NCBI GenBank assembly: GCA_032158295.1
Contig: CM063255.1
Span: 8,026,094 to 8,090,093, forward strand
Length of the DNA: 64,000 bases
Source of the DNA: Pycnopodia helianthoides
Lineage: Eukaryota; Echinodermata; Asteroidea; Forcipulatida; Asteriidae
Reading direction: 5' to 3'
Part shown: positions 25,601-37,200 of the stretch, in pieces
How positions within the stretch are numbered: the first letter of the stretch is position 1
Layout: each line of letters starts with the position of its first letter
Made by a program: the position numbers and the translations under genes
Notes under the pieces: model-generated
What the model was told of the DNA's origin: nothing
Seen by the model: the letters and a program-made list of their open reading frames with translations, nothing else
The model's database searches: none

Positions 25601-27886
25601 TAGATACACCAGGACGAACCCCTTCTCTTTGCAATTAGTGTAACTGGGTTCTTTTATATGCATTAGACAGTACATGGGACCCACGTCTGTATGTCCCATC
25701 CGAAGGACGAAGCAATAACGGTTAAAGGAACATTACAGAATTGGTTTTCGCTAACAAAACAGTTGCTGGCAGTGTAAGCACATTATGTAATCCACCATAT
25801 ACATAAACTGACAAACCTGTAGAAGTTTGAAAATCGATCGGCCATCTGGGTCACGAGAAAATAGTGAAAAACCGATTATACATTTGCATGAAATCATATA
25901 GGTTCAGCAAATGAATAAAACGCTCACTGAGCGATAAACTCCAATCGGAAAATTAGTTTATTCATTTCTCATCAAATGTGCATTTCAGACAGAAATATTT
26001 CAAGGGATGTTTTCTACTATCATCATCATTAGACCGTGTAAGTTTGATGTAAATCTGTGATCAAAAGTATATTTTACAATTACCAATTCTGTAATGTTCC
26101 TTTAAGTGTCTTGCCTAAGAACACAAGTTTCAAGACCGGTGACTCGAATCCCCACTCTGTGGATGCTGTATGAAATAAATAAATTATATAATTTAAAAAA
26201 ATGTACTCTTGGTGTTCCGAAAAATTATTCTTGCAGGTGAGCTTGGGGGAAAAAAAATTATAATTAAAACAGCAGTCAAGTGGTTAAGAGAGAACACAAG
26301 CCAGCCTTGAGTGGCAGATTGGCCTTCAATAATGCCACTGTACATGTTATCAGTTCAGCTCTCTACTAATAATAATAATAATATTAAAAATTTATATCGC
26401 GCCCCTTACATACAAAAAAGATCAAAGGCGCAGAACACATGTTAAAGGTATTGTACACTTTTGGTAACAACTCAAAATCAGTGTCCACATTTTGTGTGAT
26501 TAAACATATGCATGAACAAACAAAGCTGTGAAAGTTTGAGCACAATTGGTCATCCAGGTCACGAGAAAATAGTGAAAAGAGATCTTATGTGTTTTCTGTT
26601 TTTTCAAATTATCGCGCGCGATAATTACTATTGTTTTACTCGTTTCTCAGAAACGATAGCATTTTAGGCAGAAATATTTTAAGGAACCCTTTCTACCATT
26701 ACTTACTTTAAATCATGTAAGTTATGTGTGAATCTGTGAACATTGTGTTTTTCGATCTTACCAATAATGTACAGGGCCTTTAAAAAGCACAGAATGGAAG
26801 AAAAAGACAAAGAAAAAAAAGAAAGAAAAAACAAACTGGCCACCAGGCCAGTGCCCAAACAAAAGTATGGGGATACGTCTGTCCCGCCAACAGTGAACTA
26901 ATACTTACTAATTACATAGGCCTATCCCTGCTGGCATCGGTAATGTTTTGACCTTTTCAGGAGACACACGCCTCTAACCCTATCTATGCTAAAAATCTAT
27001 TTGATTTTGTTCTTCTTCTTCTCTACCGTCTTTCTGTTGTCAGTTCTACGGTAATCTAGAGCTGACAGATGCCGAGAGGGAGGTGAGGATAAAGGAATGC
27101 TCCAGACACAGAGCCAAGTTCAACCCACCAAACACCCCCGAACACTACTGGTCCGTTGACTTCCCAGACACGCAGACTTGTATAGAAAGAGGTAAAGCCA
27201 CCCCCACCATGACATAACTGCAGCAGGGGTGTAAAGATTTCATACAGAAATATTTTTGTAGGAGAGTATTCATTCGTTGCAATCCTCAGGTTTTCAGTAA
27301 ACATACAATTCTACGAGCCTGTGAAAACTGTTATCAAACTTACAGTAGTCATGATTTAAAGAAATCTCACCCCCCAAAAAAAACTTGTTGAGGGATTTTT
27401 TTTACATTTTTATGTACCGGTACATAAAGTTTGTTTGGTTTAGAGCGGTTTAAAACTGTTAGGGAAAAAAGTTTTATTGCAAAGAAAAATTTCAGACGGA
27501 ACATTTTCCCAGGACGACAATTGGTAAAGGAAAAGGAATCAAGTTTATAAAAGCAAACTTGTGCAAAAAAACAGCCTTGATGAACTGTTGACTAATCGTT
27601 TTGTGGTCAGTCATGCATTATTTCAGCTGATCAACTGATCTCCTCAATTCTGGTCACTGACAGTTGAAAAACACAGTGCAAAGCCTTGCATAGCCTGGCG
27701 ATGTCCTCTTTTTTTTTGGTGACAAACTGCAGTTGCTGATACAGTGTTACACATATGCTCTTTACAGGTTACATTAATGCGGGTGGATGTCCAGATGGGC
27801 CGATACGGAAGAGGAACAACAAGTACAATCTAAAGAGAATCTCCGGAAGAGAGGTTGTAGAGGTTGGCATTGAGATGGATGGGTAG
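16676..27886 (+). CDS. RBBP8: CtIP/RBBP8 (Sae2/Ctp1 family) DNA end-resection factor
   Basis: Eight coding exons: 16676-16853, 17529-17592, 17947-18045, 19095-19150, 20095-22091, 23821-23926, 27044-27191 and 27768-27886, all GT-AG with matching phase. The product is about 922 aa (human 897). CtIP activates MRE11-RAD50-NBS1 to start double-strand-break resection. Residues about 60-113 form the N-terminal coiled coil (LHEKVNKWKTKCVKL...LKNRLKALQRQR). The middle is long and disordered, with TPVF near residue 312, where human CtIP has its BRCA1-binding SPVF. The C-terminal Sae2 domain has PNYKYMEVVRK, the zinc pair CKEC (829-832), CSRHR (853-857) and NTPEHYW, where T865 matches the human T847 CDK site. 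The large exon needs one extra base at 20272-20276 (A run) and one at 20921-20926 (G run) to stay in frame. Confidence 0.93.
18463..18577. mobile_element. Hairpin MITE, GGCTCTGCTTA ends (type G), short copy
   Basis: The left arm (CAATTTCATGGCTCTGCTTA, then GGAATTCTGCGCTTACGG) is mirrored by the right arm (GTAAGCGCAGAATTCC, then GGTAAGCAGAGCC), giving a long hairpin. It belongs to the group at 28531-28736 and 52860-53095. The arm word GGAATTCTGCGCTTACGG is nearly the monomer of the minisatellite at 30940-31630. Confidence 0.75.
18735..18970 (+). mobile_element. 5'-truncated SINE body (type c)
   Basis: This sequence, with GAGGGCAGAGATGGTT, a GGCAGCACAGGCTG segment, GAGCTGAGATGGTT and a terminal TTATTATTATT tail, matches the reverse complement of the element at 45925-46270. 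It lies in CtIP intron 3 and lacks the tRNA-like head. Confidence 0.6.
19330..19440 (-). mobile_element. tRNA-derived SINE (type a), head fragment
   Basis: On the minus strand this reads GGGCTAGATAGCTCAGTTGG (A box region) followed by GGTTCGAATCCC (B box). The acceptor, D and T arms are recognisable, but the anticodon stem is mismatched, so it is not a functional tRNA. It matches the heads at 40443-40830, 42300-42690 and 47098-47805. Confidence 0.75.
23178..23500. mobile_element. MITE-like repeat with CAGGGCTTG ends
   Basis: It begins CAGGGCTTGTAGCTA and ends AATTCAAGCCCTG. Internal words such as GACCGCCGGACTTGTCCGG recur, inverted and diverged, in a relative at 60492-60860. No coding capacity is present and the target duplication is unclear. 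Confidence 0.55.
24160..25010. repeat. Degenerate tandem pair of a ~260-bp segment
   Basis: Two diverged copies (about 24160-24420 and 24770-25010) share CATCATCGGAGAGGTCTT, a TGACCTCA-containing stretch and CTTCCGGTTGAAA in the same order. The first copy carries overlapping TGACGTCA-like sites (GTGACGTCACGATGACGTCA). The origin is probably an old repeat. No reading frame explains the conservation. Confidence 0.55.
25011..25346. mobile_element. TTAA MITE type B, copy 1
   Basis: The ends are TTAAAGGCCCTGTACACTAT and an inverted right end GTGTACAATACCTTTAA, with TTAA at both borders. A palindromic TTATCGCGCGCGATAA lies inside. Other copies are at 26442-26782 and 33271-33611. Confidence 0.88.
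25722..26105. mobile_element. TTAA MITE type A, copy 2
   Basis: Full-length copy with TTAAAGGAACATTACAGAAT at the left, ATTCTGTAATGTTCCTTTAA at the right and TTAA at both borders. It sits in CtIP intron 6. Confidence 0.9.
26442..26782. mobile_element. TTAA MITE type B, copy 2
   Basis: Opposite orientation to the copy at 25011-25346. It retains the TTAA borders and the palindrome TTATCGCGCGCGATAA. It lies in CtIP intron 6, a short distance from the other B copy. Confidence 0.88.
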
Positions 27887-28530
27887 CGCGATCATCTGAC
27901 GGCCCTCACTGCCGAGGCTTGTGATACCGACCCTTCCAAACCATCTCGCTGAAACTGTGATCGATGGACTTGGACTTTTCAATCTTGGTGTCTTCAATGG
28001 GCATTTGATGTTTCAACTCTTTCAGTGCCAAGGTCAAACATGTACGATCTATTTCTTTTTACTCAAAAAATGTCATCAGTCGCACATAATATACATGTGA
28101 TCACAAGAGGGCATTTACTCAAACGAGAAATACTATTGACTTTGGGAAGCACCAAGGCAACAGCAAGAAACATTTAGTTTGGTGAGAAAGACTTTCTTTT
28201 TTACAGAATTTCGAAAAACCTCAAAAAGCTGGGAATTTTAGGCTCAAAACACAAAAAAAGCAGGTACTGAAACAGTTAACACGAATACAACCTATCTCCA
28301 GAATGACAGGCCTTGTCATTAAGGGTGTTGCTATGGGTTTCCCATGCTTCAACGCATTCCAACCCTCCTTCATTTACCGTTTGAAACCATTCCAAAATTC
28401 CATTCCTCACACTTGCCCATAGCTTTGGACACTACATCTGTACCATTGAATAACAGTGTGTACGACCATGCATGATCAGTGAAATTTGTAAATGAAGTTG
28501 GGTGGTGAAGCAGTTGGCTCCGCAATCTGC
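27887..28530 (+). other. 3' flank of CtIP gene
   Basis: This is probably 3' UTR. The nearest canonical AATAAA is at 28902-28907, beyond a type G hairpin MITE, so the UTR may include that element. Nothing else is recognisable. Confidence 0.4.
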
Positions 28531-28736
28531 CTGGGTCCAATTTCATAGAGCTGCTTATTAAGCACAAAAATAAGTTAAGCACAACAAAAATTATGCTTAG
28601 CAGAATAAGGTTACCGGCCAAATATCATGCCTGAATGCACCAACTGTGACTGGTATCCTGCTCATTTCTGCTAAGCAGGGATTTGTTAAGCAATACATTT
28701 CTTCCTGCTTAAGCAGCTCTATGAAATTGGGCCCAG
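28531..28736. mobile_element. Hairpin MITE type G (AATTTCATAGAGCTGCTTA ends)
   Basis: The left end CTGGGTCCAATTTCATAGAG and right end CTCTATGAAATTGGGCCCAG are inverted repeats that continue into GCTTA/TAAGC. Relatives are at 29862-30322, 42222-42262 (one end only), 52860-53095 and 18463-18577. Confidence 0.8.
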
Positions 28737-29331
28737 ATAGTAGGAGGACTTGCGTGATGATCGGACACGACCATACATTTAAAGTGCGCCATGCTCATAG
28801 GAAATGGAAATCATTGGTGTGCTATGGCGCCCAATGAAACCGGTTAATTCTAACACCGATGCCTGTCTTTATTATGGTTGATGAAGACTGGGGACCAGTC
28901 TAATAAATACAGAATGGGATTTACGAGTCACTAGGTGGCAGCAGACATTCCACGTAAGTTTCAATTGTTTACGTAGCTCTGAGCATGTGTACATTGTCAT
29001 GTTTTATGTCTTGAACAAATTTGTAAATTTTTGACCAAAAATAGAAAATAAAATGAAAATTATTAGAAAATAATCTATTTAAGATAACTTGAAAATGTAC
29101 AATAGAATTTTTTTTTTGGATGAAATTTCAAAAAGGTATCGCCTTTTTTAATTTCAAAGTTGACCTGATGCTTTTTGAGAAGAAAAGAGTTTTTCAGAGA
29201 ACAGAGATAACTTATTAGAAAGGAAATTTATAACTTTATAAGTTAATTGGACACAAGATGATTAAGTTGGTGGGTGGCCTAGTCATAATTTTAAACAGGC
29301 TTTACAATTGTATATTACATTCCCAAGTGTA

Positions 29332-29724
29332 TTAAAGGAACATTACAGAATTGGTTTTTGCTAACAAAACAGTTGCTGGCAGTGTAAGCACTTTATGTAA
29401 TCCACCATATACATAAACTGACAAACCTGTAGAAGTTTGAGATCGATCGGCCATCTGGGTCACAGAAAATAATGAAAAACCAATTACACATTTGCATGAA
29501 ATCATATAGATTCAACAAGTGAATAAAACGCTCACTTTAGCGATAAACTCCAATCGGAAAATTAGTTTATTAATTTCTCATCAAATATGGCATTTCAGAC
29601 AGAAATATTTCAAGGGATGTTTTCTACTATCATCATCATTAGACTGTGTAAGTTTTATGTAAATCTGTGATCAAAAGTACATTTTACAAGTTTTTTTCTT
29701 ACCATTTCTGTAAAGTTCCTTTAA
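29332..29724. mobile_element. TTAA MITE type A, copy 3
   Basis: Full-length copy with TTAA borders. It has small differences from the others, including an interrupted GCTCACTGAGCG palindrome and a mutated right end (CATTTCTGTAAAGTTCC). It lies in the CtIP-lyase intergenic region. Confidence 0.88.
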
Positions 29725-29861
29725 ATGCAATAAAAGACATCGATGTTTAGAATTTCATCGTTGAGAATGCAAGGCCATCTTCATTTTGCAAAAAACAGTT
29801 CCATTGGAAAATCTGAAAAATCTATGAGAAACTTTTGAAGGGGCATCAAGGGCAAGACCAC

Positions 29862-30322
29862 GGCCCAATTTCACAAAGCTGTTTAACCAAGTTTATAATT
29901 TTCGTTGTTGAGAATACCGTTGTCACAGTGAAACCATGACTTAACCAAGTGCCAACAACAAATGTTCTCATCAAATGCACCGAGGCTTTGTTTTCTCTTC
30001 CTAGGACATGTGATTTTGGTTCACCAGGAATTGGCCAACCAACAAAAACAGATGGCATCCCTAGACATTTGTTAAAACTTGTTTATCAGGCTTCTGTTTG
30101 GGTATCCATGAAGACTTTACATGTACATGTATTATGTCTTCCGGTATAACTGGTTAAGCACAAAAAAAGTAGCCAAACAACAAAATTATGCCTACCAGAA
30201 TTGGGTTACCAGCCAACATGTACACTGTACCATGTTGCGTGTCTGTGACTGGTGTCCTCATTTTTGCTAAGCAGAAAATTATTAAGCAATACTTTAAAAG
30301 CCACTCGATGAAATTTGGCCCT
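29862..30322. mobile_element. Diverged hairpin MITE type G
   Basis: It starts GGCCCAATTTCACAAAGCTG and ends GATGAAATTTGGCC, with GCTAAGCAGAAAATTATTAAG inside the right arm. It is longer than the copy at 28531-28736 (461 bp), perhaps through an insertion or two nested copies. Confidence 0.55.
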
Positions 30323-30939
30323 ATGTATGCAACAGAGGCCATGGCCTCTGTGTTATCAGCTGGTGTAGTGATATCTTTTGTTTACTTCTAAATGGGCCCC
30401 AGTTTAATAGTTTTCATTCCACGTCAAAAATTAGTTATTCTTCATCATCTTCTTTTCTACAGGTTTTATGAATTTTGTAATTATTAAATTTAGATGGTAT
30501 TGTAAAGTTTTTATAGTACTTTTTGAGCCAAAAGTTGTTAAATATTAATACTTCTTGTTTATTTTGATAACACTAATTATTTAAAACATTTAATGGTAAG
30601 TTAACGAAAAAAAAAAATTAGTTCCGTAAATGATGTATATATGTATGAGTTTATTTTGATATTTTGTACAGAAAGTTATTGAAAACGTGGTCTACATTTG
30701 TATGCTTATTGAATAAAATGTTATTTAATATCAGTTTTAAATAAGGTTAACTGCTGAGAAGCTGCTCAGTTGTCAAAGCTAAATGTCGAATCGTAAGTAC
30801 ATGCCTACATGCCTACGTTGCTTAAATTGGCACTGCAGTTATACAACTATCGAGTTTTCTGAACTCCAGGAACAGTTATTTAATACACGAAAAGGGACTC
30901 CCGAAATGGCAAAAACCAAGATTTTTTTTGTGGTGATGG

Positions 30940-31630
30940 CGCTTACAACGGAATTTTGCACTTACAGCAAATTCTGCGCTTACGAGCCTATGGAATTCTG
31001 GGCTCACGGCCCATGGAATTAGGCGCTTACGGCCCATGGAATTCTGCGATTACAGCCCATGGAATTCTGCGCTTACGACCCATGGAATTCTGCACCTATG
31101 GCCTACGGAATTCTGCGCTTACGTCCAATGGAATTCTGCGCCTACGGCCCATGGAATTCTGCACTTACGGCCCATGGAATTCTGCGCCTACGGCCCATGG
31201 AATTCTGCACTTACAGCCCATGGAATTCTGCGATTACGACCCATGGAATTCTGCACTTACAGCCCATGGAATTCTGCGCTTACGACCCATGGAATTCTGC
31301 GCTTACGACCCATGGAATTCTGCGCTTACAGCCAATGGAATTCTGCGCTTATGGCCTACGGAATTCTGCGCTTATGGCCTACGGAATTCTGCGCTTACGT
31401 CCAATGGAATTCTGCGCCTACGGCCCATGGAATTCTGCACTTACGGCCCATGGAATTCTGCGCCTACGGCCCATGGAATTCTGCGCCTACGGCCCATGGA
31501 ATTCTGCGCTTACGGCCCATGGAATTCTGCGCTTACGGCCAATGGAATTCTGCGCTTATGGCCTTAGGAATTCTGCGCTTACGTCCAATAGAATTCTGCG
31601 CCTACGGCTCATGGAATTCTGCAATTTACA
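30940..31630. repeat. 23-bp minisatellite, about 29 copies
   Basis: The monomer contains GGAATTCTGCGCTTACGG followed by CCCAT and is repeated head-to-tail with about 10% variation. The period is not a multiple of three and the unit has no stop in the + frames, so all three + frames stay open across the array (about 200 codons each). These frames are repeat artefacts. The unit matches the arm of the type G hairpin MITE at 18463-18577. Confidence 0.95.
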
Positions 31631-33270
31631 GGGCACTGACTCACTGTAGTCAGCTTCAGGGTTTAGTACACACAGATTTGTTTCAATAACAAGTCCAAAA
31701 CATTTTCAGATTGATTGTGGAATGCAAAATTAAAATGGAAAAAACAAATCTAGTCCGATAAAGTCACCTTAATTGTGCAGAAAAAGTTTTATTACATCAT
31801 CAATCACCGAATAACGATGATTTATCAAATACTTTACATATTTACAGTTCAGACATGACACAGTGGAAATGTGTATCTGTTTAAAACATATAATCAGTAC
31901 TACAATTTTTCATTTAACACTTTACTTACAAGATCGTTTGTAAACCGTACAAAGCAAACTTAATACATGTATATATTATTGAGAAGTTCACAAAGAAACA
32001 GCCACACAAACACCGACGGCATTTGAATAAAACCGAATGTAAAACAAAAAGAAGTAAATCTCAATGCCTGTTAAAAAAAATTGTGCTTTTTTCAAGGGGC
32101 TGCCTTTTCTAAAAACACAAACTTCATCAGAAAGAGTTCCAGGACAGTCTCAACGCTTGCCTTAAAGGCACTGGACACTATTGGTAATTACTCAAAATAA
32201 TTGTTAGCATAAAAACTTACTTGGTAATGGAGAGCTGTTGATAGTATAAAACATTGTGAGAAACGGCTCCCTCTGAAGTAACGTAGTTTTTGAGAAAGAA
32301 GTAATTTCTCAGTAAAATATTTGCATTGATTTTGAGACCTCACGCGTGAGGTCTCGAAATCAATCATCTGAAAGCACACAACTTCGTGTGACAAGGGTGT
32401 TTTTTCTTCCATTATTAACTTGCAACTTCGACGACCAATTGAGTTCAAATTTTCACAGGTTTGTTATTTTGTGCATATGTTGAGATACACCAAGTGAGAA
32501 GACTGGTCTTTGACAATTACCAAGGGTGTCCAGTGTCTTTAAAGCAGGTCGGTGGCTGTACATGGAAATATGAACTCTCACCCAGTTACAGCACACTTGC
32601 TCGCGAGCGCTCTCAATAGTTAAATACTGAGTGATGGCGCGTGCGTTCAGTAACTAGGTGAGAGTTCATAATTTATACAGCCACAGGCCTGTTTTGATCA
32701 TGACCACAGGGCCATTTCAATCCTCTTTGGGCGATTTCAATTCTGTCTGGGTAGAATCCTTGCGCTGTGGGTCTTATCACCCTAGAATGACCCTAAAGTG
32801 TTGAAACAAAAGCGGCGGCGTTCACATCAGACTTTTGGTTGTGGTGAGCTACCGCGAGACCATGTAAAAGGTAGGGTCATTGTTGTATTTCTGTCAACGC
32901 AATATTCATTTATAGGCAAAATTACCAAGAACCAATGAAAGTAACCTGTGAAAACTTCAGTTTTGATGAGAAAACGGCAAAGAACGTCACCGTGTTTTCA
33001 ACAAGAAAGTCAAATCTGTTCACGTTTGGCGAGGTGACAGCAGGTACCATCCTTGTATCTGGCCGTTTTGAGGCCAACATTCCAACGAACATCATCATAA
33101 TGTTCAGAATTTTGCCATTCTCAATTGGTCTGGTGGTAACTTATCTGTTTTGGCACTGTTGTAATATTGTGTCCACTTTCATGTTGGAAAATCAGTGCAG
33201 CACAAAACCAAATTTAGCCTTAAGAGTCCCTCTTCTAAAGTTAGCAATGCGACATGATAACTTAACCATG
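31631..33270. other. CtIP-lyase intergenic region
   Basis: This holds one TTAA MITE of type C (32162-32542), an inverted CTCACCC/GGTGAGAGTTCAT pair near 32575-32665 and no supported exon. A minus-strand AATAAA (TTTATT at 31788-31793) might serve the lyase gene if its 3' UTR is long. Confidence 0.4.
32162..32542. mobile_element. TTAA MITE type C, copy 1
   Basis: The ends are TTAAAGGCACTGGACACTAT and an inverted GGTGTCCAGTGTCTTTAA with TTAA borders. The palindrome GAGACCTCACGCGTGAGGTC lies in the middle. Copies are also at 36651-37038 and 53168-53552. Confidence 0.9.
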
Positions 33271-33611
33271 TTAAAGGTATTGTACACTTTTGGTAACAGC
33301 TCAAAATCAGTGTCCACATTTTGTGTGATTAAACATATGCATGAACAAACAAACCTGTGAAAGTTTGAGCTCAATTGGTCATCGAGGTCACGAGAAAATA
33401 GTGAAATGAGATCTTATGTGTTTTCCGTTTTTTCAAATTATCGCGCGCGATAATTACTATTGTTTTACTCGTTTCTCAGAAACGATAGCATTTTGGGCAG
33501 AAATATTTTAAGGAACCCTTTCTACCATTACTTACTTTAAATCATGTAAGTTATGTGTAAATCTGTGAACATTGTTTTTTCGATCTTACCAATAGTGTAC
33601 AGGGCCTTTAA
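33271..33611. mobile_element. TTAA MITE type B, copy 3
   Basis: Full-length copy with TTAAAGGTATTGTACACTTT at the left, TGTACAGGGCCTTTAA at the right and the TTATCGCGCGCGATAA palindrome. Confidence 0.88.
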
Positions 33612-33886
33612 GCGCAATGCAAACACGGCTTAAGGTGGTTGCAAAAAACAACAGGCAGTCATCAGTTAAAAAAACAGTATCTCAAAAACAAACAAACAAA
33701 CAATTTAAAAATTTTCTAACGAACAATTCACAATGCAGCTATCCAATGACCGTTTCATCAACACGTTTTGAAAACAGAAGAAATCACATGAATCTCTAAA
33801 AGAAATTTGGCCGAGTCTATGTTTTCTTCAACAAAAATTGTCCCTTGTGGTTGACGCAGTGATGAGTTATTCTGATCATAGCTGGA

Positions 33887-34248
33887 GATTGCCGTGGTTC
33901 TCAAGCAAGGGATGACAGAGATTGCCGAGGTTCTCAAGCAAGGGATGACAGAGATTGCCGAGGTTCTCAAGCAAGGGATGACAGAGATTGCCGAGGTTCT
34001 CAAGCAAGGGATGACAGAGATTGCCGAGGTTCTCAAGCAAGGGATGACAGAGATTGCCGAGGTTCTCAAGCAAGGGATGACAGAGATTGCCGAGGTTCTC
34101 AAGCAAGGGATGACAGAGATTGCAGAGGTTCTCAAGCAAGGGATGACAGAGATTGCCAAGGTTCTCAAGCAAGGGATGACAGAGATTGTCAAGGTTCTCA
34201 AGCAAGGGATGACAGAGATTGCCGAGGTTCTCAAGCAAGGGTTGACGG
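33887..34248. repeat. 33-bp tandem repeat next to the lyase stop codon
   Basis: About 11 nearly identical 33-bp units (TTCTCAAGCAAGGGATGACA plus 13 more bases) run up to the base before the lyase stop complement at 34249. Because 33 is a multiple of three, open frames persist on both strands, for example an 11-residue VLKQGMTEIAE repeat on +. In the annotated lyase frame the array is 3' UTR. Confidence 0.93.
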
Positions 34249-37200
34249 TTATTTGATCCATTCAAAGAAGCCAATTTCAGTGAGGTCACTCCGCAGTGAC
34301 TTGACGTCATCGAGAGACATCTGAGATAGTGGCGGTCTGGGAGGACCAACGTCAAATCTTGACAGCGACATGGTGTACTTGAGAGTTGCTAAGCCTGCCA
34401 GTTTCTCTGTTGGATGGAAGAGGATGTAAGGTAGTGATATTGATGACAGTTGGCATTCATTTGGTGATTTAAGTTATTATTGTTTAATTTTAGTCTGAAA
34501 GCTTAATGATAATGAAGTTCATACTAGAACTACTTTTTCTATGAATAAATTCCTTCTAAAATAAAGTCATACACGAGAAAACTGTTTCTGAAACCTAACA
34601 TTTATTTTGACCTGGATTGTTTAACTTATTAATTTATTTTACAACAAAATAAAACTACATGTACCTTCTTCATTCATACCGAACTGACAATAAGATTAAG
34701 ATTAAGTTATGATTAAGAGTTATGAATTCCTTGTCACATTCTTCACTTTTTGGAACAAAAACATAAAAAAATAATTAGCAAAACAAAACATAACAAAACA
34801 TTACAAAACATTACATGCACAAAGAGCGCTGTTTAAAAAACAATGCATATTGAGATTCGTCACTTTGTGAAAACATTAAGCTTAGATAGGTCAGCACAAT
34901 CCTAACTTCGTGAAAACATGACAAGTCTTCATATCAGGTTTTCATGAAACTGTTAGCACCTCCAGAACATTTCCAGAGAACCAGAAGATTATAAAGAATG
35001 TGCCCTTAAAGAAGAGCTATGATTTACAATGTAGAACCTTACCGTATCTGTTCATGACGTCCAGAAATGCATGCATCCGAAACTGAAAACGAAAGGTTTA
35101 AAAACATTAAAGCTTTTTCAAAAACTCTCCGCTTGATTTATTCATCAATTCTGTTAACAAAAAAATCACTTATATAGGCCAATATGAATCAAAGATTCCT
35201 CAAAAGCACTGAACAGTAGAATGAAAAGCATTAATAACAAAACAAGTATAATCTCAAGTTAAAACCCAACAAGGATAACAAACTAGGCCAGACCAGCTGT
35301 CGTCTCAATTGAAAATCATTGAAATACAGTAACTACTCAAACATACTGTAGAATTACTGTCAAACTGTTAGAATACTACTACAACAATGCAGAAAAACTT
35401 CAACTCAGTGTTACAATTACAAACACAGAATTATTCACAAATGCAAGAAAATTACAATTAAATAAATACAGATTACAAGTAAAAAGTATTGAGTAAAAAG
35501 GAAAATGCAGATTCTGGTGTTTAATTACAGATAAAAAGATGAATCTTCAACAAATTCTTAAAAAACATCCTGAGACTTAGCACGTCTAACAGACACCGGG
35601 AGCTCATCCCAAAGTTTGGGAGCAGCCGTTGAGAATGCTCTTCAGTTTGACTTTATTTTATTGAATTATCTCCAACCGACATCAATAAATTGCCAATTAC
35701 CGGAAGGGAATAAAATATTAACATTCAAAATTCAAATTGATCGGCAGCTTATTGGCCACAGCACCGTGTATACCTATTTCATGGTGCTATAAATGCACAG
35801 GCCTCATACTTCATAAACGTAGCTCCACATACATGGCAGGTAAAAATATCAGCGCCTTGTATCCTTTGGCAAAAGGCGCTTTATAAATACAGTTATTATC
35901 ATTATTAGACACAATAAACACAAACGATTACATTATACACACTATTAAGATTTTTACATGAAGAGTTGAAAAGATTATAAAATTGGGCACAGCAAAAGTA
36001 ACTCTATACCTAATACTTCTGCTTCGATAAGAACGCAAATTAGCTTACTGGAAAAGAAACGCTTCATAATGGAGACCAGTGCACTTGGGCACAGCCTTTG
36101 GCCAGAAATCCATGTGTCCGTCATGCATTGCTGGCAATGCACATCATTTTTACGGATAACACAGTTTGCAATACGTTGCTTGGCGTGTACTTTCATTATG
36201 CACAACGCATGAGCAACACATGGGTAAGGGTTAGAAAAAAAAAATAAATAAAAAAAAATTCAATAAAATAAAATAATAATAATACAAGATGGCTGTCTAC
36301 TCGTAACTCTTACCTGTTCCGCTCTTGCTCCTTCCAGGTTGCCGTCGTTGAAGGCGTCTATCATTCTTGTATAAACTCGCCCGGCAAAATTATACGTGCT
36401 GGGAGGAAAAATTGAAACATGGAAGAAATTCCACATGAGGTTGAAAACATTTGAAATAAAATAACTTCCTGATCCCCTAAATTTAGTGGTAAAAAAAAAA
36501 AATCTATTAATAAAAAATTATGGAAAAAAATTAAAAAGAGATAAAAATGGCCTGGGTATTTGAGATTCTTGGCCCAATTTAAGCCGCTTTAGAAAAACCC
36601 TCCTATTTGCCTTGGTATCCAACGGCACATTTTGTCATCCCAGAACACATTTAAAGGCACTGGACACTATTGGTAATTACTCAAAATAATTGTTACTTTA
36701 AAAACTTACTTGGTAACGAGCAATGGAGAGCTGTTGATAGTATAAAACATTGTGAGAAACGGCTCCCTCTGAAGTAACATAGTTTTTGAGAAATAAGTAA
36801 TTTCTCAGTAAAATATTTGCATTGATTTTGAGACCTCACGCATGAGGTCTCGAAATCAAGCATCTGAAAGCACACAACTTCGTGTGACAAGGGTGTTTTT
36901 TCTTCCATTATTATCTCGCAACTTCGACAACCAATTGAGTTCAAATTTTCACAGGTTTGTTATTTTGTGCATATGTTGAGATACACCAAGTGAGAAGACT
37001 GGTCTTTGACAGTTACCAAAGGTGTCCAGTGTCTTTAAAATTCAGGTGATATCACAAAATCAATATTTTTAACTACTGCTCCGGATGCTTTTTCTGGTAG
37101 CAAATTTTACCTGATACCTGGTAGAATTTAATAAGCGTTCTGAAGTACGTCAAAGTAGTGGTTAGGGAATTGTTCACATTAGTTTTCCAGTTAAAGTATT

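Larger units (their letters stand above)
22092..27043 (+). other. CtIP introns 5 and 6
   Basis: The two largest CtIP introns (22092-23820 and 23927-27043) are filled with mobile DNA. They hold a CAGGGCTTG-ended repeat (23178-23500), a GCGCTTT-type SINE tail (23960-24030), a degenerate duplicated segment (24160-25010), three TTAA MITEs (25011-25346, 25722-26105, 26442-26782) and microsatellites. No additional exon was seen. Confidence 0.7.

Noticed and set aside
30956..31689. Three overlapping + strand reading frames of about 200 residues with repeated EFCAYGPWNSA-like units
   Set aside because: They are the same 23-bp minisatellite read in three frames. The period is not a multiple of three, so openness is a property of the unit and not evidence for a repeat protein.
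33758..34355. Open frames of 120-167 residues on both strands over the 33-bp array
   Set aside because: All follow from a stop-free 33-bp unit. The real lyase frame stops at 34249 just before the array.
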